Shown here: piece by piece, positions 30,826 through 40,316 of the stretch
Position numbering within the stretch: the stretch's first letter is position 1
Layout of the letters: every line of letters begins with the position of its first letter
DNA from: UBA6054 sp963975575
GTDB taxonomy: Bacteria; Planctomycetota; Phycisphaerae; Phycisphaerales; UBA1924
DNA length: 64,000 nt
Assembly: GCA_963975575.1 (NCBI GenBank)
Contig: CAXBHL010000004.1
Span: 1-64,000 of the forward strand
Direction: 5' to 3'
The notes under the pieces: model-generated
Databases searched by the model: none
Told to the model about the DNA's origin: nothing
Seen by the model: the letters and a program-made list of their open reading frames with translations, nothing else
Translations under genes and position numbers: made by a program

Positions 30826-31506
30826 TTACATCATGTCCTGACGACCGGCGATGGCGTCGGCCAGAACGGCCTTGTTGGCGAACTCCAGCGAGCCGCCCGT
30901 CGGCAGACCCCGCGCCAACCGGCTGACCCGCACGGGCAAGGACCGCAAACGATCGGCCAGGTACAACGCCGTGCCGTCGCCCTCGACGGTGGGGTTGAGC
31001 CCCAGGACCACCTCGGACACGGGGACGGGGTCCACGCCGGGGGTGGCGTGGCGCTCGGGGTGGGCGATGCGGTCGAACAGGGCGGCCACGGTCAGGTCGC
31101 CCGGGCCGACGTTATCGAGCGGGCTCAGGCGGCCCATCAGCACGTGGTACAGGCCCTTGTACATGCCGGTCTGCTCCAAGGCGATCAGGTCCTTGGGCTG
31201 CTCGACCACCAGCAGGCGGCTGCGGTCGCGCTTGGGATCGGCACAGATGGAGCAGCGGTCCGAATCGCCCAGGTTGAAGCAGGACGTGCAGTGGCGAACC
31301 GACCGCTTGACCTCGAGGATGGCCTCGGCCAGGCGTCGCGCGTCGGGCTCGGCGGACTTGAGCACGTGGAAGGCCAGCCGCTCGGCGCTGCGCCGGCCGA
31401 TGCCCGGCAGGGCAGCCAGCTCGTCGATGAGCACCCGCACCGGCTCGGGGTAGGCCGAGGGGGCGTTCGACGCGGGGGCACCGGGTTTGCTGCGACGGTC
31501 GGCCAT
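30826..31506 (-). CDS. recR: Recombination protein RecR
   Basis: A 226-aa DNA repair protein of the RecFOR pathway, which loads RecA at gaps. Visible: the HhH region LAALPGIGRRSAERLAFHVL, a four-Cys zinc finger CTSCFNLGDSDRCSIC, and a Toprim domain (LLVVEQPKDLIALEQTGMYKGLYHVLMGRLSPLD with the acidic Glu) ending GGSLEFANKAVL. The ATG at 31506 gives a family-normal N-terminal tail; an in-frame start at 31689 would extend it without reason. It is divergent from the glycosyltransferase gene across 94 bases. Confidence 0.96.
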   Translation of the reverse strand: MADRRSKPGAPASNAPSAYPEPVRVLIDELAALPGIGRRSAERLAFHVLKSAEPDARRLAEAILEVKRSVRHCTSCFNLGDSDRCSICADPKRDRSRLLVVEQPKDLIALEQTGMYKGLYHVLMGRLSPLDNVGPGDLTVAALFDRIAHPERHATPGVDPVPVSEVVLGLNPTVEGDGTALYLADRLRSLPVRVSRLARGLPTGGSLEFANKAVLADAIAGRQDMM

Positions 31507-31600
31507 CGGTGCATCGTATGCGATTTGCGTGCCAAACCCCGGACGGGGCCGTCGCTGCGGACAAATCCACATCCGGCGGGACGCGATACAGTCCTGCCGC

Positions 31601-33124
31601 ATGCGAACAAGGGTGATCCACCTCGGTCTGATCGTGCTCGTCTGGGCGGTCGTCGCGCTGCCGCGGCTGGGTTCGGGGGGGCTGACCAAGAGCGAGGGTC
31701 ACCGGGTGGTGCCCGCGGTCGAGATGCTGGCGACCGGCGAGTGGCTGGTGCCGCACATGTTCGGGCAGGCGTACCTGCGCAAGCCCCCGGGCGGGCCCTG
31801 GGTCTTCGCGGGGATGATCGAGCTGACCGAGGACCGGGTGCTCGGGCCGCGACTGGCCAGCGCGGGGGCGTTTCTGCTGCTCGGGCTGGGATCGTGGTGG
31901 TTTGCGCGCCGGTGGTTCGGCAACGCGGCCGGGCTGGCCGCGGGGGTGGCCACGCTGCTCAGCCCGATGCTGTGGAACCCGGCCCGGTCGGCGGAGCTGG
32001 AGTCGCTCAACAACCTGTTCGCGGCGTTGGCCGCGTGGACGGTGGTGGAACTGGCCACCAGGCGGGCGTGCCGGCCAACGCTGGCCACGCTGGCGCTGGG
32101 CGGGCTCGTCGCGGCCTGCATGCTGGTCAAGGGCCCGGCGGGGCTGCCGGCGGTGCTGGGGCTGCTGATCGGCGTCGCGTGGGCGGGGCGGGACTGGAAG
32201 ATGCTGCTGACCTGGCGGGCGTGGCTGGGAACGCTGATCGGTGCCGCGGTGTTCGCGAGTGTGTGGATGGCGATCGAGTCGCGGGTGCGGGCGTGGGGGC
32301 TGGAGCCGGTGCGTCAGACGCCCGGCGCGTTCCTGTTCGAGCCGGAGCGGCTGCTCGATCTGGCGGCGTTCGTGCCGATGGTGTTCCTGGGCGCGCTGCC
32401 GTGCTCGATCGCCTGCCTGTTCCCGTGGGGCCGGGACGCCAAGGCCGAGGCCGACGAGCACGGCGGAGCGGCGCAGCGCCGGCTGACGATGGCCCGAGCG
32501 TTGACGCTGGGCGCTCTGGCGGGGACGCTGTTGCTGCTGGTTTCGGGCGTGAGCAACCCGCGGTACGCGCAGCCCGTGGTGGCCACGATGGGCCCGTTGA
32601 TGGGCTGGCTGGCGGCGAACGTGTGGATCGGCGGCACGTTCCGGGCGCACCGGGTGAAGATCGCCCGGTGGATGACGCTGGGCGGGCCGGTCGGGCTGGC
32701 GGGGCTCTTGATCGGCGCCTCGGCGGTGTTCGCGCACGTGATCCAGGCGGGGTACCGGGCGACCTCGGGCGAGCCCGCCGGGCGGGCCGCGGCGCGGGCG
32801 GTGGCGGACCGGGTGGGAACCGACCCGGCGGGCCCGGTGCGGTTTCTGGCCGACGGGGTGATCGAGGCGCGCCCGGAGACGCTGCTGGCGTTCCGCGAGG
32901 AGGCCGCCCGGCTGGGGCTGGACGCCCGCGTCCGCTGGCGGCCGGGGCTGGCCAAGATTGCCCAGGTTGACATCGGCGATTTCCGGAACGACTGGCTCGT
33001 GGTGCGTCATGACGGCCTGGGCGACGAGACCGGGCCGTTCGACCAGTGGGAAATCATCCATTCGCAGGGCGTGCACAAGTTCGTGTTCGAGTGGCGGCGG
33101 CCCCTGATCGGCCCTGAGCCCTGA
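31601..33124 (+). CDS. ArnT/GT39-like membrane glycosyltransferase
   Basis: A 507-aa integral membrane protein with the pattern of lipid-phospho-sugar-dependent GT-C transferases. The first loop after helix 1 has KSEGHRVVPAVEMLATGEWLVPHMFGQAYLRKPPGGPW, close to the DEARYAxxAREML...GDWLVP...LxKPP signature of ArnT-like enzymes. The catalytic acidic residue would be the Glu after Lys-Ser. About ten transmembrane helices follow, then a C-terminal soluble domain (about 400-507). Donor and acceptor are unknown, but a polyprenyl-phosphate sugar donor is usual. The ATG at 31601 precedes the first helix directly. A terminator follows. Confidence 0.78.
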   Translation: MRTRVIHLGLIVLVWAVVALPRLGSGGLTKSEGHRVVPAVEMLATGEWLVPHMFGQAYLRKPPGGPWVFAGMIELTEDRVLGPRLASAGAFLLLGLGSWWFARRWFGNAAGLAAGVATLLSPMLWNPARSAELESLNNLFAALAAWTVVELATRRACRPTLATLALGGLVAACMLVKGPAGLPAVLGLLIGVAWAGRDWKMLLTWRAWLGTLIGAAVFASVWMAIESRVRAWGLEPVRQTPGAFLFEPERLLDLAAFVPMVFLGALPCSIACLFPWGRDAKAEADEHGGAAQRRLTMARALTLGALAGTLLLLVSGVSNPRYAQPVVATMGPLMGWLAANVWIGGTFRAHRVKIARWMTLGGPVGLAGLLIGASAVFAHVIQAGYRATSGEPAGRAAARAVADRVGTDPAGPVRFLADGVIEARPETLLAFREEAARLGLDARVRWRPGLAKIAQVDIGDFRNDWLVVRHDGLGDETGPFDQWEIIHSQGVHKFVFEWRRPLIGPEP

Positions 33125-33223
33125 TCGTGTGCCGGTGGCCGCGGGATGCCCAAGAAGTTGCGCCGATTCGCGGCTGATCGGTTGCGTGGCGCGGGCGGAT
33201 CCGGTAGTTTGTTTCCTCACATT

Positions 33224-33283
33224 CGGCAGCCTTGGGACTGGTTTGTGGAGAGAGGTAGGTCCCAGGGCTGCCGATGTTTTTTT
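33224..33283 (+). terminator. Rho-independent terminator after the glycosyltransferase gene
   Basis: CGGCAGCCTTGGGAC (33224-33238) pairs with GTCCCAGGGCTGCCG (33259-33273) over 15 bp with one G-U pair. The loop is 20 bases and T7 follows at 33277-33283. The T-run fits rightward transcription. Confidence 0.8.
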
Positions 33284-33304
33284 GGGTATCGGCCGGCGGC
33301 GGCG

Positions 33305-34273
33305 TCACGGGCATCCCACGTTGTACGCGTCGATGAATGCCGCGATGTCGAAGAAGTCGAGCGTCCCGATCGGTTCGGCGAGATCGGCCCGCGGATCTCC
33401 CGCGTTGAAGAGCGTGATGAACTCGGCCACATCGAAGAAGTTGAGTTGGCCGTACGGGGGTGTTGTGTCCGCGACGCCGCAGGGTGCGCCGCCGTACGAA
33501 CCTCCCGATATGTTCGCGCCCGGTGAGTCGATCACGATGTCGCCCGGCGAGACACCGGGCCCGGTCTCCACGACGGTGAAGGGGGTTCCCTGCAGTCGCA
33601 TGCCGCGTGCGAAGTTCACCGCACCCCCAGTGACGAGCGTCGACGCGTTCTCGACCAGGATCGACATCGTGACTCGAACCGGCGTGTTGACCGGAACATT
33701 CGCGATGACAGGGCTTGCGTAGTCGAGCCCCGTGATCTCATCGAAACTCGCGAACATGCCTTCCCGTATGTCCGGTTGGTCTGGCTGATCGATCTGCCCG
33801 AATCGGCCGGAGAAGGCCGACTGGTTCACCTGGACTTGCGCGATGACCACGCGGTACAGACCCGGATCTTCCTGGATGTTGCCGCTCAGGTGGAGGTTCA
33901 TCCGGACGCCGATCGGATCGTCCGTTGGCGAAGAGAACACGACGTCGAACTCGTGGGACGCCCTTGAGTTGATCTGCATGAGGCTCGGGCCACATCCGAA
34001 CGCCGCGCAGCCCAGCCAGCGGTTCTCGATGTCGACACCGACTATCCCGAAACTGGAGAAGGCCGATGCGGTCATGATGCCGTCGCCCCAGAACTGAGAG
34101 CACACGAAGGGCCCGAAACTGTTCTGCGTCGGAACTTCACGATCCGAAACGATCGATCCCGGGACCTGCTGCGTGCATGTCGCGTTCGGGGTAATCACGC
34201 AGGTGTAGCGCGGCGATGCCTGCGCGGCGGGGATCACGGCGAACATGAGGATCGATACGGCGGTTCGGATCAT
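33305..34273 (-). CDS. Secreted GC-dockerin protein, unknown function
   Basis: A 322-aa exported protein. The signal peptide is MIRTAVSILMFAVIPAAQA. The body (about 20-255) is beta-rich with several Cys (CVITPNATC near the start, CAAFGCG near residue 87) and no recognised domain. The C-terminal 65 residues form the tandem dockerin-like domain: Cys, then a loop DTTPPYGQLNFFD, second loop ADLAEPIGTLDFFD, ending YNVGCP. The ATG at 34273 has AAGGGAG upstream. It is the leftmost member of the dockerin island and transcribed leftward, toward the terminator at 33.2 kb that serves the opposing gene. Confidence 0.82.
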   Translation of the reverse strand: MIRTAVSILMFAVIPAAQASPRYTCVITPNATCTQQVPGSIVSDREVPTQNSFGPFVCSQFWGDGIMTASAFSSFGIVGVDIENRWLGCAAFGCGPSLMQINSRASHEFDVVFSSPTDDPIGVRMNLHLSGNIQEDPGLYRVVIAQVQVNQSAFSGRFGQIDQPDQPDIREGMFASFDEITGLDYASPVIANVPVNTPVRVTMSILVENASTLVTGGAVNFARGMRLQGTPFTVVETGPGVSPGDIVIDSPGANISGGSYGGAPCGVADTTPPYGQLNFFDVAEFITLFNAGDPRADLAEPIGTLDFFDIAAFIDAYNVGCP

Positions 34274-34416
34274 GGCTGAGCTCCCTTCCGCCCGGACCGG
34301 TGATCCGGACATTGCGAGCGTACCAAAGCATCACGAATGACCGAAGCGATGATTCGGAAACCGATGCACCGCCACTTCGGGGGGATGCACAGGATTCGGC
34401 GGAGCACGCACGATGA

Positions 34417-36255
34417 TCAAGGGCATCCGGCGGTGTACAGGCTGATGAACTCGGCTAGGTCGAAGAAGTTGAAGGTTCCCAGCGGCTGGGCCAGGTCGGC
34501 GCCGGCGTCCTGCTGGTTGTAGAGGGCCAGGAAGGCGGTGACGTCGAAGAAGTCCAGACGCTGGTTGCGGTCGAGGTCGGCCGGGCAGCCGGTGGCGCAG
34601 TCGCCGAAGCCGCAGACAAGGGTGGCCCGCGCGACGCGGGAGAGGGCGGGCTCGGCCTGGTTTGGATCGTCGACACGCCACTGGAAGTGCCGGATCTGGC
34701 CGTCGAGGAGGGGGGTGCGGGGGATGGGCCAGTAGACGGTGGAGGCCGGGTCGCCCGGGCCGGTGCTGGCGTTGACCGTGGCGATGACGGTGTCGGGCGT
34801 GATGACCCCGGCGACGGGCGGGTTGATGGACATCACGAGTGTGGCCTGGGCGCCGGGCGCCACGTTGCCCAGGCCGAGCTTGAAGTCGGCCGAGCCGATC
34901 AGCGGCGGGGTGCGGGCGACCATGAGCGGGACGCGGCCCTGCGAATCGGGGCGGCCGCCGGGGAAGAGCACGGGGTTGGTGGTCGAGCCGGGCGTGTTGA
35001 ACAGGGTCGGGGCGTCGAAGGGGAAGAGGCCCTGCTCGACGCGGGGGTCGGTCAGGCCGGCGTCAACGAACGCCACGATGTCGCTCTGCTGGTCGGGCGT
35101 GAGCACGATGCCGTTCATGAGCGGGTCGAGGTTGTCGGTGTTGTGCGCGCTCTCCGCGTAGAAAAGGACGACGAGGTCGAGCGTGGCGAGCTGGCCGGTG
35201 TGCATGAAGTTGCGTTTGAGCCCGGCGTTGCGCAGGCCGGGGACCTTGAAGCGGCCCGCGTCGTCCGGGTTGCCGGTGACGCCCTGGCGTCCGGCGTCGT
35301 GGGCCACCGGGCGCAGGCCGATGTTGCGGAACGTGCCGTCGGTGAAGAGCGGCGGGACGTGGCACTGGGCGCAGCGTGCGGCGTCGCCCTGGAACAGGTC
35401 CCACCCCCGCTGCTGGGCGGGGGTCAGGGCGTTTGTGTCCCCGGCGACGAACGCGTCCCACGGGGTCTGGTCGGCGATCAGGGTGCGCTGGTAGGTCGCC
35501 AGGGCCATCGCGATGCGGGCGGGGGTGATCTGGGTGTCACCGAAGGCGCGCCGGAACAGCTCGGGGTAGGTCCGCGCGTCGAGCACCGCCTGGGAAAGGT
35601 CGGGCGGAAGGTCCGAGGCCAGCGCCAGCGGGCGGGCGTGGGCCAGCTTCGCGGCGATCTGTTGCCAGTCGCGGTCGGCGTGGGCCATCTCGACGGCGTC
35701 GGTCGGGGGGTTGACCGCCTGGGACTCGAGAGCGGCGTGCTGGGTGAGCACGATCTGGCCGGTGACCGGGTCCGTGAAGACCTGCGCAGCACGTCCGTCC
35801 CAGAAGAGTTCGGACGAGTACGCGGCGTTGATCATGGGCGGCGCGGTGCGCGGGGTGACCTGCGGGTTGAGGCCGAAGACGGGGTGGGGCTCGTAGTCTG
35901 CCTGCGTGCCCTGGGCGACCACGCCAGCGGAGCCGCGGACGTCGTCGTTGTTGCCGAGAACGCCGTCGAAGCCGGGGTGCAGAGAGATCCGCGGGTCGGC
36001 GCCGGCGTTGGCCTGGGCGTGGCAGGTGGCGCAGGCGACGGTGTTGTCCGAGCCGAGCTGCTGCTCGTAGAACAGCGCCTTGCCGAGCACGCGCTTGTCT
36101 TCGGTCATGGGGTTGCCCACCGGCACGGGGACGGGCGGCAGCGTGGACAGGCCGCGGGGCTGGCCGGTGACGCCAAACATGAACACCCCGAGCGCCAGGG
36201 GCGCGACGACGGCCGCGATCGCGAAGGGTTTGGCGAGCAGGTCCGGGCGGTGCAT
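34417..36255 (-). CDS. Di-heme cytochrome c peroxidase-family protein with GC-dockerin
   Basis: A 612-aa exported enzyme of the MauG/cytochrome c peroxidase family. Heme sites are CATCH (75-79) and CAQCH (295-299). Family motifs include ELFWDGRA (150-156), RGWDLFQGDAARC and GRFKVPGLRNAGLKRNFMHTGQL; the Met of FMHTG (M351) is the usual distal ligand region. A later domain contains LVCGFGDCATGC and leads to the dockerin (DLDRNQRLDFFD, then ADLAQPLGTFNFFD, ending YTAGCP). A hydrophobic N-terminal segment (residues 10-30) suggests export. It would act outside the cytoplasm on peroxide or by oxidising a substrate. First of three tandem paralogues; the ATG at 36255 has GGAG upstream. Confidence 0.88.
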   Translation of the reverse strand: MHRPDLLAKPFAIAAVVAPLALGVFMFGVTGQPRGLSTLPPVPVPVGNPMTEDKRVLGKALFYEQQLGSDNTVACATCHAQANAGADPRISLHPGFDGVLGNNDDVRGSAGVVAQGTQADYEPHPVFGLNPQVTPRTAPPMINAAYSSELFWDGRAAQVFTDPVTGQIVLTQHAALESQAVNPPTDAVEMAHADRDWQQIAAKLAHARPLALASDLPPDLSQAVLDARTYPELFRRAFGDTQITPARIAMALATYQRTLIADQTPWDAFVAGDTNALTPAQQRGWDLFQGDAARCAQCHVPPLFTDGTFRNIGLRPVAHDAGRQGVTGNPDDAGRFKVPGLRNAGLKRNFMHTGQLATLDLVVLFYAESAHNTDNLDPLMNGIVLTPDQQSDIVAFVDAGLTDPRVEQGLFPFDAPTLFNTPGSTTNPVLFPGGRPDSQGRVPLMVARTPPLIGSADFKLGLGNVAPGAQATLVMSINPPVAGVITPDTVIATVNASTGPGDPASTVYWPIPRTPLLDGQIRHFQWRVDDPNQAEPALSRVARATLVCGFGDCATGCPADLDRNQRLDFFDVTAFLALYNQQDAGADLAQPLGTFNFFDLAEFISLYTAGCP

Positions 36256-36328
36256 CGGTTCGACTCCGGGGCCGATGAGGGACGGGAACCACGGGGCGCT
36301 GCAGAGGGCCAAGCGGGCCGGCGGGCGG

Positions 36329-38161
36329 TCAGGGGCAGCCGGCGTTGTAGGCGGCGATGAAGGCGGCGAGGTCAAAGAAGTTGAAGACACCGATGGGCGC
36401 GGCAAGGTCGGCGGCGGGATCCTGAGCGCTGTAGGACGCGATGTAATCGGAGACGTCGAAGAAGTCGAGGGTCTGGTCCCGGTTGATGTCGGCCAGGCAG
36501 CCCGTGGCGCAGGCGCCGAAGCCGCAGAACATCTCGAATCGTGCGGCCGGCGAGAGGGCCGGCTGGGACGCGCCGGGATCATCGACTCGCCACTGCATGT
36601 AGTAGACGCGGCCGTCGAGGGCGGGCGAGAAGGGGATAGGCCAATGCGCGGTCGCCGCGGCGGGTCCGTCGGGGTTGGAGGCGGTGAACGGGCCGAGCAC
36701 CTGGTCCGGCGCGACCTCGCCGGCGACGGGCTCGGACGCCGAGATCACCAGCACGGCCTGGGCGCCCTCGGGCACGTCGGCCAGGCCGACGCGGAAGTCG
36801 TCGGTGCCGATCAGCGGCGGGGTGATGGCCACGATGCGCGGCGTGACGCCGGACGTGAGGGGGCGCCCGGTGCCCGGCACGGGGGCGGGGTTGGGCTCGT
36901 TGGCGGGATCGAAGTGCAGGCGGGCGGCGTCGAAGGGGAACAGGCCCTGCTCGACACGGGGATCGGTCAGCGCGTTCTCGAGGAAGGCGGTCAGGTCGGC
37001 GCGGCGTTGCTGGCTGAGATTCACGTTGGCGAACCCGTCCACGTTCTCGGGGAACTGCTTGGGGTTGGCGTAGTGGTCCACGACCTCGCGGAGGGTCGTG
37101 AAGCCGCCGTTGTGCATGTACGAGGACTTGAGCCCGGCGTTGCGCAGGCCCGGGGTCTTGAACCGGCCCCGGTCCGCGTGGAGGCCGGTGACGTTCTGGC
37201 GCCCGCGGTCCTCGGCGACCGGGCGCACGCCGATGTTGGCGAAGCGGTTGTCGGTGAACAGGGCCGGCACGTGGCACACGGTGCATCGCACGTCCTGGAA
37301 GGCCTGCCACCCGCGTTGCTCGGCGGGCGTCATGGCCGAGGTGTCGCCCTGGACGAAGTCGTCCCACGGCGACTGGTCGGACACGAGCGTGCGCTCGTAG
37401 GTCGCGATGGCCATGGCGACCCGTGCGGCGGTGATCTCAGGATCGCCGAATGCGCGGCGGAAGAGTTCGGGATAGGTCTGCGCGTCCAGGGCGGCGGCGG
37501 ACATGTCCGGCGGGATGTCCGAGGCCAGCGCGAGCGGGCGGGCGTGGGCGAGCTTGGCGGTGATCTGCGCCCAGTCGCGCTGCCGGTGGGCCATCTCGAC
37601 GCTGGTCGTGGGCGGGTTGATGGCCTGGTTCTCGAGCGCGCCGAACCCGAGCAGCAGGGTCTCGCCGGTATCCGGGTCGAGGAACAGGTCGTTCTCGCGT
37701 CCGTCCCAGAACAGCTCGAGCGCGTGCCCGGCGTTGATCACGGGCGGCGCGGCGCGGGCCGTGACCTGCCGGTCGAGGCCGAAGAGCGGATGCGGGTCGT
37801 AGTCGCGTCCGGCGTCCTGCGCGACGACACCCGGTGAGCCGAAGATGTCGTCGGCGGTGTTCATCGCGCCGTCGGGGCCGGGCTGGCGTGCGCGACGCTT
37901 GTCGGCCCCGCCGGCGGTCTGGGCGTGGCAGGTGGCGCACGCGACGGTGTTGTCGGTGCTGAGCTGCTCTTCGTAGAAGAGGATCTTGCCGAGAACGCGC
38001 TTCTCCTCGGTGAGGCGGTTGTTGGTGGGAAAGGGCACGTCCGGCAGGTTCGAGCCCCGGGGGGCGGTGCCGGTCGCGGTGAACATGACCAGCCCGAGCG
38101 TGACGGGGGCCGCGAACGCCCCGCAGGCGAGGGTGACGGACAGGGGCGAACGGCTGGGCAT
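36329..38161 (-). CDS. Di-heme cytochrome c peroxidase-family protein with GC-dockerin
   Basis: The middle paralogue, 610 aa, same architecture as its neighbours: N-terminal hydrophobic export segment, first heme CATCH at 75-79, ELFWDGREN, second heme CTVCH preceded by RGWQAFQDVR, and GRFKTPGLRNAGLKSSYMHNGGF. A four-Cys stretch CGFGACATGC is followed by the dockerin (DINRDQTLDFFD, ADLAAPIGVFNFFD, ending YNAGCP). The first loop is a recognisable 12-residue EF-like loop although Gly6 is replaced. GGAAGG lies upstream of the ATG at 38161. The 73-base gap to the next gene suggests possible co-transcription. Confidence 0.88.
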   Translation of the reverse strand: MPSRSPLSVTLACGAFAAPVTLGLVMFTATGTAPRGSNLPDVPFPTNNRLTEEKRVLGKILFYEEQLSTDNTVACATCHAQTAGGADKRRARQPGPDGAMNTADDIFGSPGVVAQDAGRDYDPHPLFGLDRQVTARAAPPVINAGHALELFWDGRENDLFLDPDTGETLLLGFGALENQAINPPTTSVEMAHRQRDWAQITAKLAHARPLALASDIPPDMSAAALDAQTYPELFRRAFGDPEITAARVAMAIATYERTLVSDQSPWDDFVQGDTSAMTPAEQRGWQAFQDVRCTVCHVPALFTDNRFANIGVRPVAEDRGRQNVTGLHADRGRFKTPGLRNAGLKSSYMHNGGFTTLREVVDHYANPKQFPENVDGFANVNLSQQRRADLTAFLENALTDPRVEQGLFPFDAARLHFDPANEPNPAPVPGTGRPLTSGVTPRIVAITPPLIGTDDFRVGLADVPEGAQAVLVISASEPVAGEVAPDQVLGPFTASNPDGPAAATAHWPIPFSPALDGRVYYMQWRVDDPGASQPALSPAARFEMFCGFGACATGCLADINRDQTLDFFDVSDYIASYSAQDPAADLAAPIGVFNFFDLAAFIAAYNAGCP

Positions 38162-38339
38162 CGTGGAGGCCTTCCGGGACGAAGCGGGCGGGGAGCGAGG
38201 GCGACATGACGGGCCGGGCGTGGGTCCGCTGGAGTCAGGGAACCCGGCCCTTCCAGCGTACCCGAAACGGGGCCGCGATTACAGGCCCGATCCGCGAGAA
38301 GGCCGCGGGCGTCGCATGGGCCGGAGCCCCGGGGGGCGA

Positions 38340-40175
38340 TCAGGGGCAGCCCGCGTTGTAGGAACCAAGGTAGTTCGCCACGTCGAAGAAGTTGAACACC
38401 CCGAACGGCTCGGCGAGGTCGGCGTCGGCGTCGCGCTGGTGGAACAGGGCCAGGAACGTGGTCACGTCGGCGAAATCGACCCGCAGGTCGCGGTTGAGGT
38501 CCGGCGGGCAACCGGTGGCGCAGTCGCCGAAGCCGCAGAGAAGCGTGGCCCGGACGATCGGCGAGCGGGCGGGCTCGGGAGCCGCGGGGTCATCGACGAC
38601 CCACTGGAACGAGACGGTCCGCCCGTCGAGGATGGGCGAGTTGGGGATCGACCAGTGCGCGGTGGCGACGGCGGCCAGGCCGCCGGGATGGGACGCGGTG
38701 AACGGGCCGAGCACGGTGTCCGGCGCGACCTCCCCACCGACGGGCTCGGCGAACGAGACGTGCAGCACGGCCATGGCACCCTCGGGCACATCGGTCAGGC
38801 CGAGCTTGAAGTCGTCCGAACCGATCAGCGGCGGGGTGGCGGCGATGACGCGGGGCGTGACGCCCGAGGCGAACGGTCGCCCGGTGCCCGCGATCACCGC
38901 GGGGTTGCCGCCGGGGGCCCCCGGCCCGAAGAACAGGGTGGGCACGTCGAAGGGCGGCAGGGACTGGGCGACGCGGGGATCGGTCAGGCCTTCGGCGAGG
39001 AACTCGGTCAGGTCGGCCTGCTGCTGGGCGTCGAGGGCGATGTCCAGCACGGCGGGGTCGATGTTCTCAGGAAACTTCTCGCCCTCGACATAGAACGCGA
39101 CGACCTCGGCCAGCGTCTCGATCCCGCCGGTGTGCATGAAGTTGGTTCGGAGCCCGTTGTTGCGCAGGCCCGGGGTCTTGAAACGGCCGGCGTCGAAGGG
39201 CTGGCCCGTGAACTCGCCGAGGCCGAGGTCTTCTTCGAGCGGGCGGAGACCGATGTTGCGGGAGAGGTGGTTGGTGAACTGCGTGGGGACGTGGCACTGG
39301 GCGCACGCGCCCTGCAGGAAGGCGTCGAACCCGCGGACCTGGGCGGGCGTCATGGCGTCGTTGTCGCCGGCGTTCCACGCGTCCCAGGGGGCCTGATCGG
39401 AGATCAGCGTGCGCTGGTAGGTGGCGATGGCCTGCGCGATGCGGACGGGTGTGATCTCGGCGTCGCCGAACGCGCGGCGGAAGAGTTCCGGGTAGGTCCG
39501 CGCGTCGAGCACCGCCTGCGCGAGTTCGGCGGACAGATTCGACGCCAACGCCAGCGGGCGGGCGTGGGCGAGCTTGCCGGTCACGTCGGGCCAGGCGCGC
39601 CCGTGGAAGGCCATCTCGCCGGCGTCCAGCGGGGGGCCGACCGACTGGGTTTCGAGGGCGGCCCCGGAGGGGCTGACGGTGTCTCCCGAGATCGGGTCCA
39701 CGAACTCCTGGCCGGCGCGGCTGTCCCAGAACAGCTCGGGCGAGAACGCGGCGTTGATGACCGAGGGGGCCGCACGCCGGGTGACCTGGGGCTCGAGGCC
39801 GAACACGGGGTGCGTCTCGTAGTCACCGGCGGCGTTCTGGGCGATGACGCCGGCGGAGCCGAAGATGTCGTCTTCGGTGTCGAAGATGGCATCGAAGCCG
39901 GGGTGGCGGGCGGGGCGGGGCTCGGCGCCGCCGGCGGGGTGCCAGTGGCAGGTGGCGCAGGAGACCGTGTTATCGGAACTGAGCTGCTCCTCGTAGAACA
40001 GCACCTTTCCGAGCAGACGCTTTTCCTCGGTGATCGGGTTCTCGGCCGGGACCGGCACCGGGGGCAGGCTGCTGCCCCGCTGCCATCCGGTGGCCGCGAA
40101 CATGGCACCGCCGAGCGCGAAGGGCGCCACGGTGAGAACCAGAGACATCCGGGATGGCGATCGGCTCTTTGGCAT
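38340..40175 (-). CDS. Di-heme cytochrome c peroxidase-family protein with GC-dockerin
   Basis: The third paralogue, 611 aa. Heme sites are CATCH (73-77, followed by Trp-His) and CAQCH after GFDAFLQGA. Also seen are ELFWDSRAGQ (Gly of the usual WDGR replaced by Ser), GRFKTPGLRNNGLRTNFMHTGGI and the CGFGDCATGC link. The dockerin has loops DLNRDLRVDFAD and ADLAEPFGVFNFFD, ending YNAGCP; its first FFD is changed to FAD. No good Shine-Dalgarno precedes the ATG at 40175; an in-frame ATG at 40148 is an alternative but would shorten the export signal. The 141-base upstream region holds a 10-bp hairpin (40219-40244). Confidence 0.86.
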   Translation of the reverse strand: MPKSRSPSRMSLVLTVAPFALGGAMFAATGWQRGSSLPPVPVPAENPITEEKRLLGKVLFYEEQLSSDNTVSCATCHWHPAGGAEPRPARHPGFDAIFDTEDDIFGSAGVIAQNAAGDYETHPVFGLEPQVTRRAAPSVINAAFSPELFWDSRAGQEFVDPISGDTVSPSGAALETQSVGPPLDAGEMAFHGRAWPDVTGKLAHARPLALASNLSAELAQAVLDARTYPELFRRAFGDAEITPVRIAQAIATYQRTLISDQAPWDAWNAGDNDAMTPAQVRGFDAFLQGACAQCHVPTQFTNHLSRNIGLRPLEEDLGLGEFTGQPFDAGRFKTPGLRNNGLRTNFMHTGGIETLAEVVAFYVEGEKFPENIDPAVLDIALDAQQQADLTEFLAEGLTDPRVAQSLPPFDVPTLFFGPGAPGGNPAVIAGTGRPFASGVTPRVIAATPPLIGSDDFKLGLTDVPEGAMAVLHVSFAEPVGGEVAPDTVLGPFTASHPGGLAAVATAHWSIPNSPILDGRTVSFQWVVDDPAAPEPARSPIVRATLLCGFGDCATGCPPDLNRDLRVDFADVTTFLALFHQRDADADLAEPFGVFNFFDVANYLGSYNAGCP

Positions 40176-40316
40176 GGGAAGGGACCCGGTTCAACATACA
40201 CCGGGGCGCGCGATGAACCCACCCGCCCGGAACGGGGCGGGTGGTCTGGAGGGCCTATTCGGATTGCGCGGGCTCCGGGATGCCCCGGTGGCACCGGGCG
40301 GGGCCGGATTGGGTGG

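Noticed and set aside
38162..38339. Possible terminator in the gap between two peroxidase genes (GGGCCGGG/CCCGGCCC)
   Set aside because: The arms are 24 bases apart, with no T-run and in highly GC-rich sequence; not distinguishable from chance.
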